Positions 1 through 8,047 of a stretch of 64,000 bases of DNA are shown here, one piece after another (within the stretch, counting starts at the first letter, position 1; each line of letters begins with the position of its first letter). The translations under genes were made by a program, and so were the position numbers. The stretch is from Bradyrhizobium sp. ORS 278 (GTDB lineage Bacteria > Pseudomonadota > Alphaproteobacteria > Rhizobiales > Xanthobacteraceae): positions 3,224,001-3,288,000 of the forward strand of contig NC_009445.1 in assembly GCF_000026145.1 (NCBI RefSeq), read 5' to 3'. The notes beneath the pieces are model-generated. The model worked only from the letters and a program-made list of their open reading frames with translations. It did no database searches and was not told the origin of the DNA.

Positions 1-1559
1 CGGATTTCACGCCGCCGCCCAGCAACGAGCTGGTGATCTATCAGCTTCATGTCGGCGTCTTCGACATGAAAGCCGGCAATCCCGATGGCTGCTTCTTCGA
101 CGTGATCGAGCGCGTGCCGCATCTGAAGAGGCTCGGTATCAATGCCATCGAGTTGCTGCCTGTGCAGGAATTCCCGACCATGTTCAGCATGGGCTACAAC
201 GGCACCGACCTGTTCAGCCCGGAGACCGAGTATGGCGAGCACGAAGCGGGGCATCTCGCCGCCTATTTCGCCCGGACCAACGAGATTCTCACGGCCGCGG
301 GCGCAGCAGCTTACGCCGATATCGGCGTCGTCAGGCATTGCGACGACCAGCTGCGCGCGCTGATCGACGTCTGCCATGTCCATGGCATCGCCGTTCTGTT
401 CGACGTCGTCTACAACCACGCTGGCGGCGGGTTCGATGAGAACAGCATCTGGTTCTTCGACCGTCAGGCCTATGGCGATCCCAACCGCAGCCTGTATTTC
501 ACCGATCAGGGCTGGGCCGGCGGCCAGGTGTTTGCCTATTGGAATGCCGACGTGCGGCAGTACCTCGTCGACAACGCTATCATGCTCTATCGCGAGTATC
601 ACGCCGACGGGTTGCGCTTCGACGAGGTCAGCGTGATGGACCGCTTCGGCGGCTGGGCGACCTGCCAGCAGCTCACCGAGGCGCTGCGCGCGGAGAAACC
701 GGACGCGATCCAGATCGCGGAGTACTGGCCGGTCAATCCGTGGATCGTGAAGGACATCGCCGCCGGCGGCGCCGGATTCGACGCGACGTGGAGCGATGGA
801 CTGCGGCTCGCGGTGCGGGGCGCGATTGCCAGCGCAGCAGGCGGAGCAGGGGCTCAAGTCGCCATGCAGCCGATCGCCGCCGCGCTCGCCGATCTCGGCC
901 TGGGCGAGCGCTGGCGCGCCGTCAACTCGATCGAGAACCACGACATCGTCTATGCCGGCCGCGAGCCGCGCATCTCGCGTCTGGCCGATCCCGTCGACAG
1001 CCGCTGCTGGTACGCGCGCAGCCGCTGCCGTGTCGCCACCGGCCTGTTGCTGACCGCGCCGGGCATCCCGATGCTGTTCATGGGCCAGGAGCTGTTCGAG
1101 GACCGTCCCTGGAGCGACACGCCGAGCCCGGACACCACCATCCAATGGGCGCTGCTCGACGGCGAGGACAAGATCACGGCGGATGCGATCCGCTTCACGT
1201 CGGAGCTGATCGCTGTCCGCCGCACCCATCCGGCGCTGACCGCCGAGGGCTGCGCCATCGTCCACGTCCACGACGGCAATCGCGTGCTCGCCTTCCACCG
1301 CTGGGACGGAAAGGGCGACGACGTCATGGTGATCGTCAGTTTGAGCGAGACGCCGTGGCGCGACTACGCGATCGGCTTCCCGGCAGGCGGCACTTGGCAC
1401 GAGGTGTTCAACAGCGACGTCTACGACAATTGGGTCAATCCGGGCGTGGTCGGCAACAACGGCGCGGTGACCGCGAACGGCCCCGCGCTGCACGGCCAGC
1501 CGAGCTCGGCCATGGTGACGATCCCTGCCAACGGCGTGCTGGTGTTTGCCAGGACATGA
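1..1559 (+). CDS. GH13 alpha-amylase family / branching-type enzyme, 5' truncated by window edge
   Basis: Glycoside hydrolase acting on alpha-glucan, probably of the 1,4-alpha-glucan branching type. The reading frame is open from the first bases, and the residues before the GTG at 33 already look like the family (a NELVIYQLHVG stretch), so the true start and any N-terminal CBM48 domain lie outside the window. Counting from the GTG, the four GH13 signatures are visible: DVVYNH at 124-129, GLRFDEV at 193-199 with nucleophile Asp197, acid/base Glu230 in QIAEYW, and ENHD at 301-304. The last ~90 residues form an all-beta domain of the kind found at the end of branching enzymes. Trehalohydrolase (TreZ) is the main alternative; the C-terminal domain favours a branching enzyme. 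Confidence 0.8.
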   Translation, partial: DFTPPPSNELVIYQLHVGVFDMKAGNPDGCFFDVIERVPHLKRLGINAIELLPVQEFPTMFSMGYNGTDLFSPETEYGEHEAGHLAAYFARTNEILTAAGAAAYADIGVVRHCDDQLRALIDVCHVHGIAVLFDVVYNHAGGGFDENSIWFFDRQAYGDPNRSLYFTDQGWAGGQVFAYWNADVRQYLVDNAIMLYREYHADGLRFDEVSVMDRFGGWATCQQLTEALRAEKPDAIQIAEYWPVNPWIVKDIAAGGAGFDATWSDGLRLAVRGAIASAAGGAGAQVAMQPIAAALADLGLGERWRAVNSIENHDIVYAGREPRISRLADPVDSRCWYARSRCRVATGLLLTAPGIPMLFMGQELFEDRPWSDTPSPDTTIQWALLDGEDKITADAIRFTSELIAVRRTHPALTAEGCAIVHVHDGNRVLAFHRWDGKGDDVMVIVSLSETPWRDYAIGFPAGGTWHEVFNSDVYDNWVNPGVVGNNGAVTANGPALHGQPSSAMVTIPANGVLVFART

Positions 1560-1564
1560 GGTGT

Positions 1565-1702
1565 GTAGGGTGGGCAAAGGCGCTGCACTGCTCTCTCGAC
1601 AAACGCGATCGCAGAGGCGCCGTGCCCACCATCTTGCCGGCGTGCTCGCGGATCCACGGTGGGCACGCCGCCGCCTTCGGCGGCCGCTTTGCCCACCCTA
1701 CG
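1565..1702. repeat. Intergenic palindromic repeat, family C
   Basis: Begins GTAGGGTGGGCAAAGG and ends with its inverted partner TTTGCCCACCCTAC, with GTGCCCACCAT cores in between. Similar units occur at 11961, 13312 and 43954. It sits just past the GH13 stop codon and, with the family D unit that follows, fills most of the 316-bp gap. Confidence 0.75.
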
Positions 1703-1752
1703 ACACCGCGGTCGGGGCGGCCATATGCGAGAGAGACCTCCGGTCTCTCCTC

Positions 1753-1828
1753 CGTCATTGCGAGCACAGCGAAGCAATCCAGGATGGTGGGCGGGACTCT
1801 GGATTGCTTCGCTGCGATCGCAATGACG
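1753..1828. repeat. Intergenic palindromic repeat, family D
   Basis: Inverted halves CGTCATTGCGAG...CAATCC and GGATTGCTTCG...CAATGACG face each other. A better preserved copy is at 12099-12173. It lies between convergent genes, so it may shape both transcript ends. Confidence 0.75.
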
Positions 1829-1875
1829 TGGTGAGAGCGGGGCACCTCATTGGCGGAGCGATTTCGAGAGGCAGA

Positions 1876-2805
1876 CTACACGATCAGCCGCCCCTGCCGC
1901 TCCGCAATCGAGATCACCGCCTCGGTCCCCGCATTGAAATCGAGATGGTCCGCTTCGATGCCGTCCGAAAAGATCACGCCGTTCTCCGGCATCAGCGAGC
2001 GCAGGCGAAGGGTCTCGATGCCATCGAGCCCGCCGCACACCAGCGTCGTCTGCGACGTCTTGCTCGGGAACGGCTCGCGGACCGCAAAGCGAAGCGAGCG
2101 CGCGTCCCAGGGCAGGGTGGTGTACTCGCCGTCGCCATGGCTGCTATAGCTGCCGGCGATCGCCAGCGCGCCGGTGACGATGCTTTTGAACCAGGCGGTC
2201 GAGCCGAGACCGGTGGCGACGATGAGCCCGCTGGACGATTGCCGCTCCTGCTGCTCGCGCGTCGTGATCTCGTAGCGCGCCGAGACATGCGTGCGGGCGC
2301 CGATGAAGAGGTCGTTGACAGCGTAGAGAACCTGGCCGTCGGCGAGGCTGGCGCGTGCCATGGTCACCGCCTTGGCCGCGCGCTTGTCGGCGGCGACCTC
2401 TGGCAGCAGCGCTGCGAGGTCGGCCGGCGCGAACGGCAGCAGCACGCCGTCGTGGCGCAGCGAGTCCGGGTTGAGGCCGAGCAGCGGCTGGCCGTCGAGA
2501 TATTTCATGGTGTTGGCGACCAGCCCGTCGGGACCGAGCACGGCGACGATATCGGCGGGGCCGAAGATGAAGTTCGGCAGGAAGCCGCGGTCGACGATCT
2601 GGTAGCGGCCCCAGCGCTCCAGGGTCTGCGTCGCCGTGGCGCGCGCGGTCTGGTAGGCCGCGTGCTCGCGCTCGTAGTCGGAGAAGTCGGCGCCGAGATG
2701 CTCGACATAAAAGCGGGCCTGGTCCGCGGTGAGGAATCTTGCGATCAGCTCCTCCAGACGCGTTCTCCTGGTGACCAGCACCACCTTGCGGTCATTGCCG
2801 GACAC
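1876..2805 (-). CDS. NAD kinase-like (ATP-NAD/sugar kinase fold) protein
   Basis: Diacylglycerol/NAD-kinase fold protein of 309 residues. The NAD-kinase GGDG loop appears as GPDG at 91-94, with the metal-binding Asp kept; the NE/D motif is Asn164-Asp165; the GSTA loop is GLGSTAW at 199-205; a late SDGIEADHL segment resembles the kinase C-lobe. NAD kinases phosphorylate NAD to NADP in the cytosol; the altered first glycine and the ~80-residue N-terminal extension leave the real substrate open. It starts at a GTG behind GGAGG, and its first 14 bp overlap the end of the SPFH gene, which implies translational coupling. The divergent neighbour is an NrtR-type NAD regulator, which fits a role in NAD(P) homeostasis (inference). 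Confidence 0.75.
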   Translation of the reverse strand: MSGNDRKVVLVTRRTRLEELIARFLTADQARFYVEHLGADFSDYEREHAAYQTARATATQTLERWGRYQIVDRGFLPNFIFGPADIVAVLGPDGLVANTMKYLDGQPLLGLNPDSLRHDGVLLPFAPADLAALLPEVAADKRAAKAVTMARASLADGQVLYAVNDLFIGARTHVSARYEITTREQQERQSSSGLIVATGLGSTAWFKSIVTGALAIAGSYSSHGDGEYTTLPWDARSLRFAVREPFPSKTSQTTLVCGGLDGIETLRLRSLMPENGVIFSDGIEADHLDFNAGTEAVISIAERQGRLIV

Positions 2806-3829
2806 GGGGCGCCTCCGCGGGCTTTTGCATCAGGCTGTTCAGCAGCTCCGGCGAGACGTTCAGCTGCCCGATCTTCTCGGCCTTCTCAGCGAGGCCGGAG
2901 AACGCCTGCGCGATCAGCTGGCCCGGCTGCATGCCGGTCGCCGCGAGCGCCTGGATCACGCGGGTGTCGACGCCCTCGAAGATCTTCATCAGCGCGCCGA
3001 CGCGATACGCCTCGGCGTCCGCCAGCGTACGGGTGTTGGCCGCGTTCAGCGCGACGAAATCCCGGCGCTTGGCCTCCAGCCCGATGTCCGCAACCATGCC
3101 GGCCTCGCGCAGCTCGTTCTTCTTCGCGGACACGCTGGCTTCCGCGTCCATCTGTGTCTCGCGGATCGACCGCTTCTTCTGCTCGACCGCGATCTCGGTA
3201 TCGAGCTCGCTCTCGCGGATGGCGCGCTCGCGTTCGACCGCGAAGTTGCGCCGGGCGAAGATGGCTTCATCCGCGGTCTTCAGGATCGCCTCGCGCGCCT
3301 CGGCCTCCAGCGCCTTGGCCGTTTCCGGCGTCGGCTTCACCGCGCGCACCGCGACGCCGAGGATCTCCAGGCCCAGCGCATCAATGTCGGCGCGCTGCTT
3401 CAAGCCGACGGCGATCGCCTCCGCGATGCGGTCGGAGGCGCGCAACGCTTCCCGGAGGGTCATGTCCTTGACCGTTTGCTGCGCCAGCACCTCGACCGCG
3501 CCGAGCACGCGCTGCGGCAGCTCCTCCGGGTCGTCGGACTCGTACGTCTTGCCGTCGCGCTTGAGGGTGAAGTTCAGCATCGCGGCCGCCTTCTTCGGCT
3601 CGCCGATGCGGTAGGTGACCTGGCCCTGGATCGTCAGCGTCTGAAAGTCGCGGGCGATCTGCTGGAAGATGAAGGCGGCGTCGCGGCTGCCGATGGGGAT
3701 CGCGACCAGCGAGGTGGCGGGGCCGTAATAGAAGGTGGAGAGCCCGGCGCCTTCCTCGACGATCGTGCCGGCGCGGTACTTGAGCAGGTAGGTGGTGGGC
3801 TGGGCCTTGATGAAGCGAATGCCGAACAT
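2792..3829 (-). CDS. SPFH / band 7 domain protein
   Basis: 345-residue stomatin/prohibitin/flotillin-like protein. The N-terminal half (about 20-190) is a band 7 domain; residues ~190-290 are rich in Glu, Arg and Ala and look like a long coiled coil (repeated AxREAI/EREREI-like heptads); the end carries a GLAEKAEKIGQL segment typical of this class. There is no clear transmembrane helix, so membrane contact would be peripheral or through a short N-terminal hydrophobic stretch. The ATG is preceded by AGGAGG at good spacing. First gene of a two-gene unit with the NAD-kinase-like gene. Such proteins scaffold membrane complexes; its partner here is presumably the coupled kinase. Confidence 0.8.
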   Translation of the reverse strand: MFGIRFIKAQPTTYLLKYRAGTIVEEGAGLSTFYYGPATSLVAIPIGSRDAAFIFQQIARDFQTLTIQGQVTYRIGEPKKAAAMLNFTLKRDGKTYESDDPEELPQRVLGAVEVLAQQTVKDMTLREALRASDRIAEAIAVGLKQRADIDALGLEILGVAVRAVKPTPETAKALEAEAREAILKTADEAIFARRNFAVERERAIRESELDTEIAVEQKKRSIRETQMDAEASVSAKKNELREAGMVADIGLEAKRRDFVALNAANTRTLADAEAYRVGALMKIFEGVDTRVIQALAATGMQPGQLIAQAFSGLAEKAEKIGQLNVSPELLNSLMQKPAEAPRVRQ

Positions 3830-3856
3830 GGCGGCCTCCTGTCGTCTGGTGATCGC

Positions 3857-3939
3857 GTAGCCCGGATGAGCGCAGCGATATCCGGGGTCTCACGACTTGC
3901 TGAGGTGAACCCGGGTGTCGCTGCGCTCACCCGGGCAAC
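3857..3939. repeat. REPIN-like palindromic repeat, family A, copy 1
   Basis: Left half GTAGCCCGGATGAGCG; the right half is degenerate (ends CCCGGGCAAC rather than CCGGGCTAC). It lies between the SPFH gene and the operator-like repeats of the divergent regulator. Confidence 0.8.
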
Positions 3940-3964
3940 TGGCTGGTGACATAAGTGGGTCATG

Positions 3965-3996
3965 CCAACTAAGTAAGTTGGACAGTACAACTAAGT
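3965..3996. promoter_or_regulatory. Operator-like repeats in front of NrtR-type gene
   Basis: An inverted repeat CCAACT-AAGTA-AGTTGG covers 3965-3981, and the nonamer CAACTAAGT occurs as a direct repeat at 3966-3974 and 3988-3996, a 22-bp period (about two helical turns). The block ends 37 bp before the regulator's ATG, where a promoter would be. AT-rich, unlike its surroundings. Likely an autoregulatory NrtR site (inference from position and symmetry). Confidence 0.5.
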
Positions 3997-4033
3997 GTGC
4001 TAGTGTCAAGGGCATTTTTGGGGGGCGAGCGGT

Positions 4034-4765
4034 ATGGCAGGACGGCAAGGGCAGGGCGGCGGGGCGGCGGCGGGGCTGGATTTCCCGCGCCCGCTGACCA
4101 CGGTCGACGTCGTCATCTTCACGATCCGCCAGGACGCGCTGCACGTGCTGCTGGTACGCCGCGGCCATGCCGAGGGCGAGCCGTGTCCGGACGCATTCGC
4201 GCTCCCGGGCGGCTTCGTCGACGTGGCCAGGGATGCCGATCTCGCCGCTTGCGCGCGGCGCAAGCTCGCCGAGAAGACCGGCGTCGTCAGTCCCTATCTG
4301 GAGCAGCTCGGCAGCTGGGGCAGCGCCAGGCGCGATCCGCGCGGCTGGTCGGCGACCCATGCCTATTTCGCGTTGGTCCCGGCCTCAGCGGCCGAGGCGG
4401 CGCCGGCGGCCGATGCACAATGGTTTCCGCTCCAAGGCACCGGCGTGAAGCCGAAGCTCGCCTTCGACCATGCCGAGATCCTCGAGGCGGCCGTGCAGCG
4501 GCTGCGCAACAAGGTCGAGTATACCTCGTTGCCGGCCTATCTGATGCCTGAGGAGTTCACCCTGCCGGAGCTGCAGCGCACCTACGAGATCGTGCTCGAT
4601 CGTCCCCTGGAGAAGAGTGCCTTCCGCACCCGCATGCTCTCAGCCGACCTGATCGAGCCGATCGCCAAGATGCGCAAGGGCCCGAACCGGCCGGCGCAGC
4701 TCTACCGGCTGAAAGCCGCTGCGGCGCCGGTGTACTTCGCGCGCACGTTCAACGCGCCAGAGTGA
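4034..4765 (+). CDS. NrtR-type Nudix-related transcriptional regulator
   Basis: 243 residues in two parts: a Nudix hydrolase-like domain (about 20-150) and a C-terminal winged helix (about 165-235, with the LQRTYEIVLDRPLEKSAFR core characteristic of NrtR). The Nudix box at 59-84 is degenerate: the catalytic REUXEE reads R-K-L-A-E-K, so two of the three metal-binding glutamates are lysine. This is what one expects of a ligand sensor that no longer hydrolyses its substrate. NrtR proteins bind ADP-ribose or related NAD metabolites and repress NAD synthesis or salvage genes. A run of G with GCGAGCGG lies before the ATG. Divergent from the SPFH/NAD-kinase-like pair; repeats at 3965-3996 are the likely operator. 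Confidence 0.8.
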   Translation: MAGRQGQGGGAAAGLDFPRPLTTVDVVIFTIRQDALHVLLVRRGHAEGEPCPDAFALPGGFVDVARDADLAACARRKLAEKTGVVSPYLEQLGSWGSARRDPRGWSATHAYFALVPASAAEAAPAADAQWFPLQGTGVKPKLAFDHAEILEAAVQRLRNKVEYTSLPAYLMPEEFTLPELQRTYEIVLDRPLEKSAFRTRMLSADLIEPIAKMRKGPNRPAQLYRLKAAAAPVYFARTFNAPE

Positions 4766-4791
4766 AGGTCGTGTCGTGGTGTCGCCGTGGC

Positions 4792-4875
4792 GTAGCCCGC
4801 ATGAGCGCAGCGACATGCGGGGTCTCACGCGCTGTTGCGATGAACCCGGATGTCGCTTCGCTCATCCGGGCTACG
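4792..4875. repeat. REPIN-like palindromic repeat, family A, copy 2
   Basis: 84 bp, GTAGCCCGCATGAGCG to CTCATCCGGGCTACG; lies between the 3' ends of two convergent genes. Confidence 0.85.
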
Positions 4876-4897
4876 TGCTACGTCAACAGGTGATCGC

Positions 4898-5467
4898 TCA
4901 GGCCGAGAAATCCACCACCAGCGATTTGCTGGTCGAGCTCGACGAGCTGCTGCCGCTGGCGCTGTAGGACGACGTCTTGCTGCTATTCGAGCTCTGCAGC
5001 GCCTCGAGAAGTTTCTTCAGCAGCTCCTCGACCTGCGACGACGAGTCCGACGAAGACGAGGTGCTCGACGTGGTGTCGTCGCTGCTCGAATTATCGCTCG
5101 GCGGCGGACCGGGCGGAGGGCCACCCGCGCCACCGGCACCGCCCGGGCCACCGGAGAAGGCGTTGGCGAACACGTTCTTCAGCTCGCTCGCCTGGTCCGA
5201 GGTGAGCTTGCCGCTGTCGACCTCGCTCTGGATCAGATCGTCGATCTTCGACTGCATCTCCTTGGGCGACGGCGGCGTGCTTGAGGTCGTCGACGACGAA
5301 CTGCTGCCGCCGCTCTTCAACGCGGAATCGATATCGTCGAGCGCCGATGACAGTGCGGTCTGGTCGGTCGAGCTGACCGTGCCGGACGAGACTTCCTTGG
5401 AAAGCTCCTGCTTGAGCAGGTCGAGCGGCGAATACCCGCTCATGGAGGAGGCAGAGATCGACGTCAT
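4898..5467 (-). CDS. Ser/Gly/Pro-rich hypothetical protein
   Basis: 189 residues from the chosen ATG at 5467, which has GGAG six bases upstream; an in-frame ATG at 5491 and a longer frame to 5518 lack such a site. No catalytic domain is recognised. A structured core (about 75-105, KIDDLIQSEVDSGKLTSDQ-type helix) resembles a helical EF-hand-like or adaptor repeat. It is followed by a Gly/Pro-rich linker and long Ser/Thr/Asp tracts, then a short helix ending in a hydrophobic Val-Val-Asp-Phe tail. No signal peptide. Composition suggests a disordered, possibly secreted or surface-linked protein; function unknown. Confidence 0.65.
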   Translation of the reverse strand: MTSISASSMSGYSPLDLLKQELSKEVSSGTVSSTDQTALSSALDDIDSALKSGGSSSSSTTSSTPPSPKEMQSKIDDLIQSEVDSGKLTSDQASELKNVFANAFSGGPGGAGGAGGPPPGPPPSDNSSSDDTTSSTSSSSDSSSQVEELLKKLLEALQSSNSSKTSSYSASGSSSSSSTSKSLVVDFSA

Positions 5468-5726
5468 GGCGTGCTCCGAAGGTTGCGACATCAAACCTGC
5501 GTCCAGGTGCGGCTCCAACGCTTAACAGCACCTTGTTCGTTGTTTCCGAATGTGTCTGCCGGTCGACTTCACATAAAACGAAGCAGAAATGTTCGGCGCT
5601 CCGTAGGAATACGGGGCGCGAGATCGCGGCACGGCATACTGCGGCGATTACGGAGCTTTTGAGAGAAAATGTTAATACCGCTCGGCCAAGTTGGCCGGCG
5701 TAGTCACAAGACAACGGAGTCTCGGG

Positions 5727-7826
5727 ATGCGCCTGCTCGACGGCCTGACGATACGGACGGTTCTCGGCCTGATCATCGGTGCGCTTGCGGTTTTGCTGAT
5801 CGGCAGCCTCGCGACCGGCGTGGTCGACGCGCTGACCCGCTATCAGTCCGCGCAACGGATCGCGCGGTTGGCCGGCGCCGACCAGCAGCTGTTCAATACC
5901 CTGATCGGTTTCCGGCTGGAGCGGGGCACGTTCCTGGCGACTTTGGCGGCCGACGGCACCGCCGACCAGGCGGCCGATACGCGCATCGCGACCAATCGCG
6001 AGCTGTCGGAGAAAGCCTACAAGCAGGTTCAGGACGCGCTCGCCGGCTTTGCCGACGCCAGGATCGCAAGCCGCCTCGGCAGTCTCGTTTCGACCCATGA
6101 TCGTCTGGCATCGCTGCGGGCCGACGCGGAGCGGGCCATCCATCAGCCCAAGGCCTCGCGCGACATGCAGCTGGCGGACTCGTTCCGCAAGGCCGCGCAG
6201 GATTACCTCGATGCGCTGCTGGTCACCGCAGCCGATCTCGAAGAGACCATGAAACTGGTCGATCCGGTCGTCGACCAGATGATCAACGTCAAGCAGGCGG
6301 CCTGGGCTGCGCGCAACTTCGGCGGCCAGTTCGCGATCCGGCTCGAAAACGCGGCGGCGTCGGGCAAGCCGTGGACGGTCGCGGAGATCGTCGGCGGCGC
6401 CGAGGATGCCGGCCGCCAGAGCCAGGCCTGGAGCCAGGTGCTCACGGCGGCGGCGCGTCCCGACGCGCCGGCCGCGCTGGTAGATGCGGTCAACCGCTCG
6501 AAGCAGGCGGACGCGACGGCAATGGCCGAGCAGCAGGCCGCGCTCATCAAGGCGCTTCGCAACAACCAGACCGTCGAGGTCAAGTTCGCCGAACTGTCCA
6601 AGCTCAACACCGCACTGCTCTCCTACAGCGTCGATGCGGCCAATGCCGTGCTTGCTGAGATGGTGGCCGTGGCCGGCCGTCGCATCAGCGATGCGCGTGA
6701 CAGCCTGATCCTCAATGCCGTCATGATGGTGATCGCGCTCGCCGTGGCTTTCGCCGGACTGTTGATCGTCCAGCGCCGCATCTCCGCTGCGATCCGCTCG
6801 CTGGCAGCGGCGATGCGCCGGCTGGCGGATCGCGATTACACTATCGATATCGCGGGCATCAATCGCGGCGACGAGATCGGCGAGATGTCGCGGGCGCTCG
6901 CGGTGTTCAAGGACAACATGATCACCGGCGACCGCCTCGCCAGCGAGAAGGAGGCCGAGCAGAGCCGGCGCGAGCGCCGCCAGGCCACGGTCGACCATCT
7001 CATCCGGCAGTTCGAGGCGACCGTCACCTCGTCGCTGCAGACCCTGACCTCCGCGTCGAACGAGTTGAACAGCACGGCGCAATCGATGTCGGCGACGGCG
7101 GACCAGGGCCGCACGAAAGCGTCTTCGGTGGCCTCGGATTCCGAGCGCGCCTCCGGCAACGTGCAGATGGTCGCAGCGGCGACCGAGGAACTGTCGGCCT
7201 CGATCAGCGAGATCAGCCGCCAGGTGACCGAATCCACCTCCATCGCCGGCGCGGCAGCGATGCAGGCAGAGAAGACCAATGACGAGGTGCGGGCGCTGTC
7301 GGATGCGGCGCAGCGCATCGGCGACGTCGTCGCGCTGATCAGCGGCATCGCCGAGCAGACCAACCTCCTGGCCCTGAACGCGACCATCGAGGCGGCGCGG
7401 GCCGGCGAGGCCGGCAAGGGCTTTGCGGTCGTCGCGGCCGAGGTGAAGACGCTCGCCAACCAGACCGCCAAGGCGACAGAGGAGATCACCTCGCAGGTCG
7501 CCGGCATCCAGTCGGCGACGAAGGCCTCGGTCGATGCCATCCAGGCGATCTCCTCGACCATCCAGCGCGTCAACCAGATTGCCGCGGCGATTGCGGCCGC
7601 GGTCGAGCAGCAGGGCGCCGCGACGCGCGAGATCGCCCGCAACGTGCAGCAGGCGTCGGAGGGAACCAACGCGGTGTCGCACAACATCTCCAGCGTCTCG
7701 GAAGCCACTGCCGCCACCGGCCAGGCCGCCGGAGGGGTGCTCGACTCCGTCCGCACGCTGTCGAAGCTCTCGGCCGACCTGCGCCACGACGTCGACCAGT
7801 TCGTGAGCCAGCTCAGGGCGGCCTAA
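5727..7826 (+). CDS. Methyl-accepting chemotaxis protein
   Basis: Membrane chemoreceptor that relays ligand binding to the CheA/CheW kinase complex. From the ATG at 5727 (GGAG seven bases upstream; a TTG at 5691 would add 12 residues): TM1 about 12-33, a ~300-residue helical sensor domain outside the membrane, TM2 about 330-352, HAMP, then the cytoplasmic signalling coiled coil. The conserved hairpin tip ([20 protein letters not shown]) is encoded near 7350-7410. About 699 residues, a normal size. No CheA/W/Y genes nearby, so it is an orphan receptor; ligand unknown. Confidence 0.9.
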   Translation: MRLLDGLTIRTVLGLIIGALAVLLIGSLATGVVDALTRYQSAQRIARLAGADQQLFNTLIGFRLERGTFLATLAADGTADQAADTRIATNRELSEKAYKQVQDALAGFADARIASRLGSLVSTHDRLASLRADAERAIHQPKASRDMQLADSFRKAAQDYLDALLVTAADLEETMKLVDPVVDQMINVKQAAWAARNFGGQFAIRLENAAASGKPWTVAEIVGGAEDAGRQSQAWSQVLTAAARPDAPAALVDAVNRSKQADATAMAEQQAALIKALRNNQTVEVKFAELSKLNTALLSYSVDAANAVLAEMVAVAGRRISDARDSLILNAVMMVIALAVAFAGLLIVQRRISAAIRSLAAAMRRLADRDYTIDIAGINRGDEIGEMSRALAVFKDNMITGDRLASEKEAEQSRRERRQATVDHLIRQFEATVTSSLQTLTSASNELNSTAQSMSATADQGRTKASSVASDSERASGNVQMVAAATEELSASISEISRQVTESTSIAGAAAMQAEKTNDEVRALSDAAQRIGDVVALISGIAEQTNLLALNATIEAARAGEAGKGFAVVAAEVKTLANQTAKATEEITSQVAGIQSATKASVDAIQAISSTIQRVNQIAAAIAAAVEQQGAATREIARNVQQASEGTNAVSHNISSVSEATAATGQAAGGVLDSVRTLSKLSADLRHDVDQFVSQLRAA

Positions 7827-7836
7827 GGACAGTCCC

Positions 7837-7921
7837 GTAGCCCGGATGAGCGAAGCGACATCCGGGTTCAACTCCATGGTCCGTCACGAACCCGGATGTC
7901 GCTTGCGCTCATCCGGGCTAC
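7837..7921. repeat. REPIN-like palindromic repeat, family A, copy 3
   Basis: Canonical halves GTAGCCCGGATGAGCG and CATCCGGGCTAC about 84 bp apart, starting 10 bp past the chemoreceptor stop codon. Confidence 0.85.
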
Positions 7922-8047
7922 AGCCGCCACCGGCATTGCGGCATGCCGAGAGCGCAGTGCTCGACGCGGCGAAATGGTGTATCCGCGGGGGACAGGCGGC
8001 GGCTCCAGGGCTGTCCGCCACAAGGAATAAGCTCCCGGAGGAACTCC

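Noticed and set aside
5091..7877. 928-codon frame antisense to the chemoreceptor
   Set aside because: Shadow of a clear chemoreceptor gene; begins inside a REP element.
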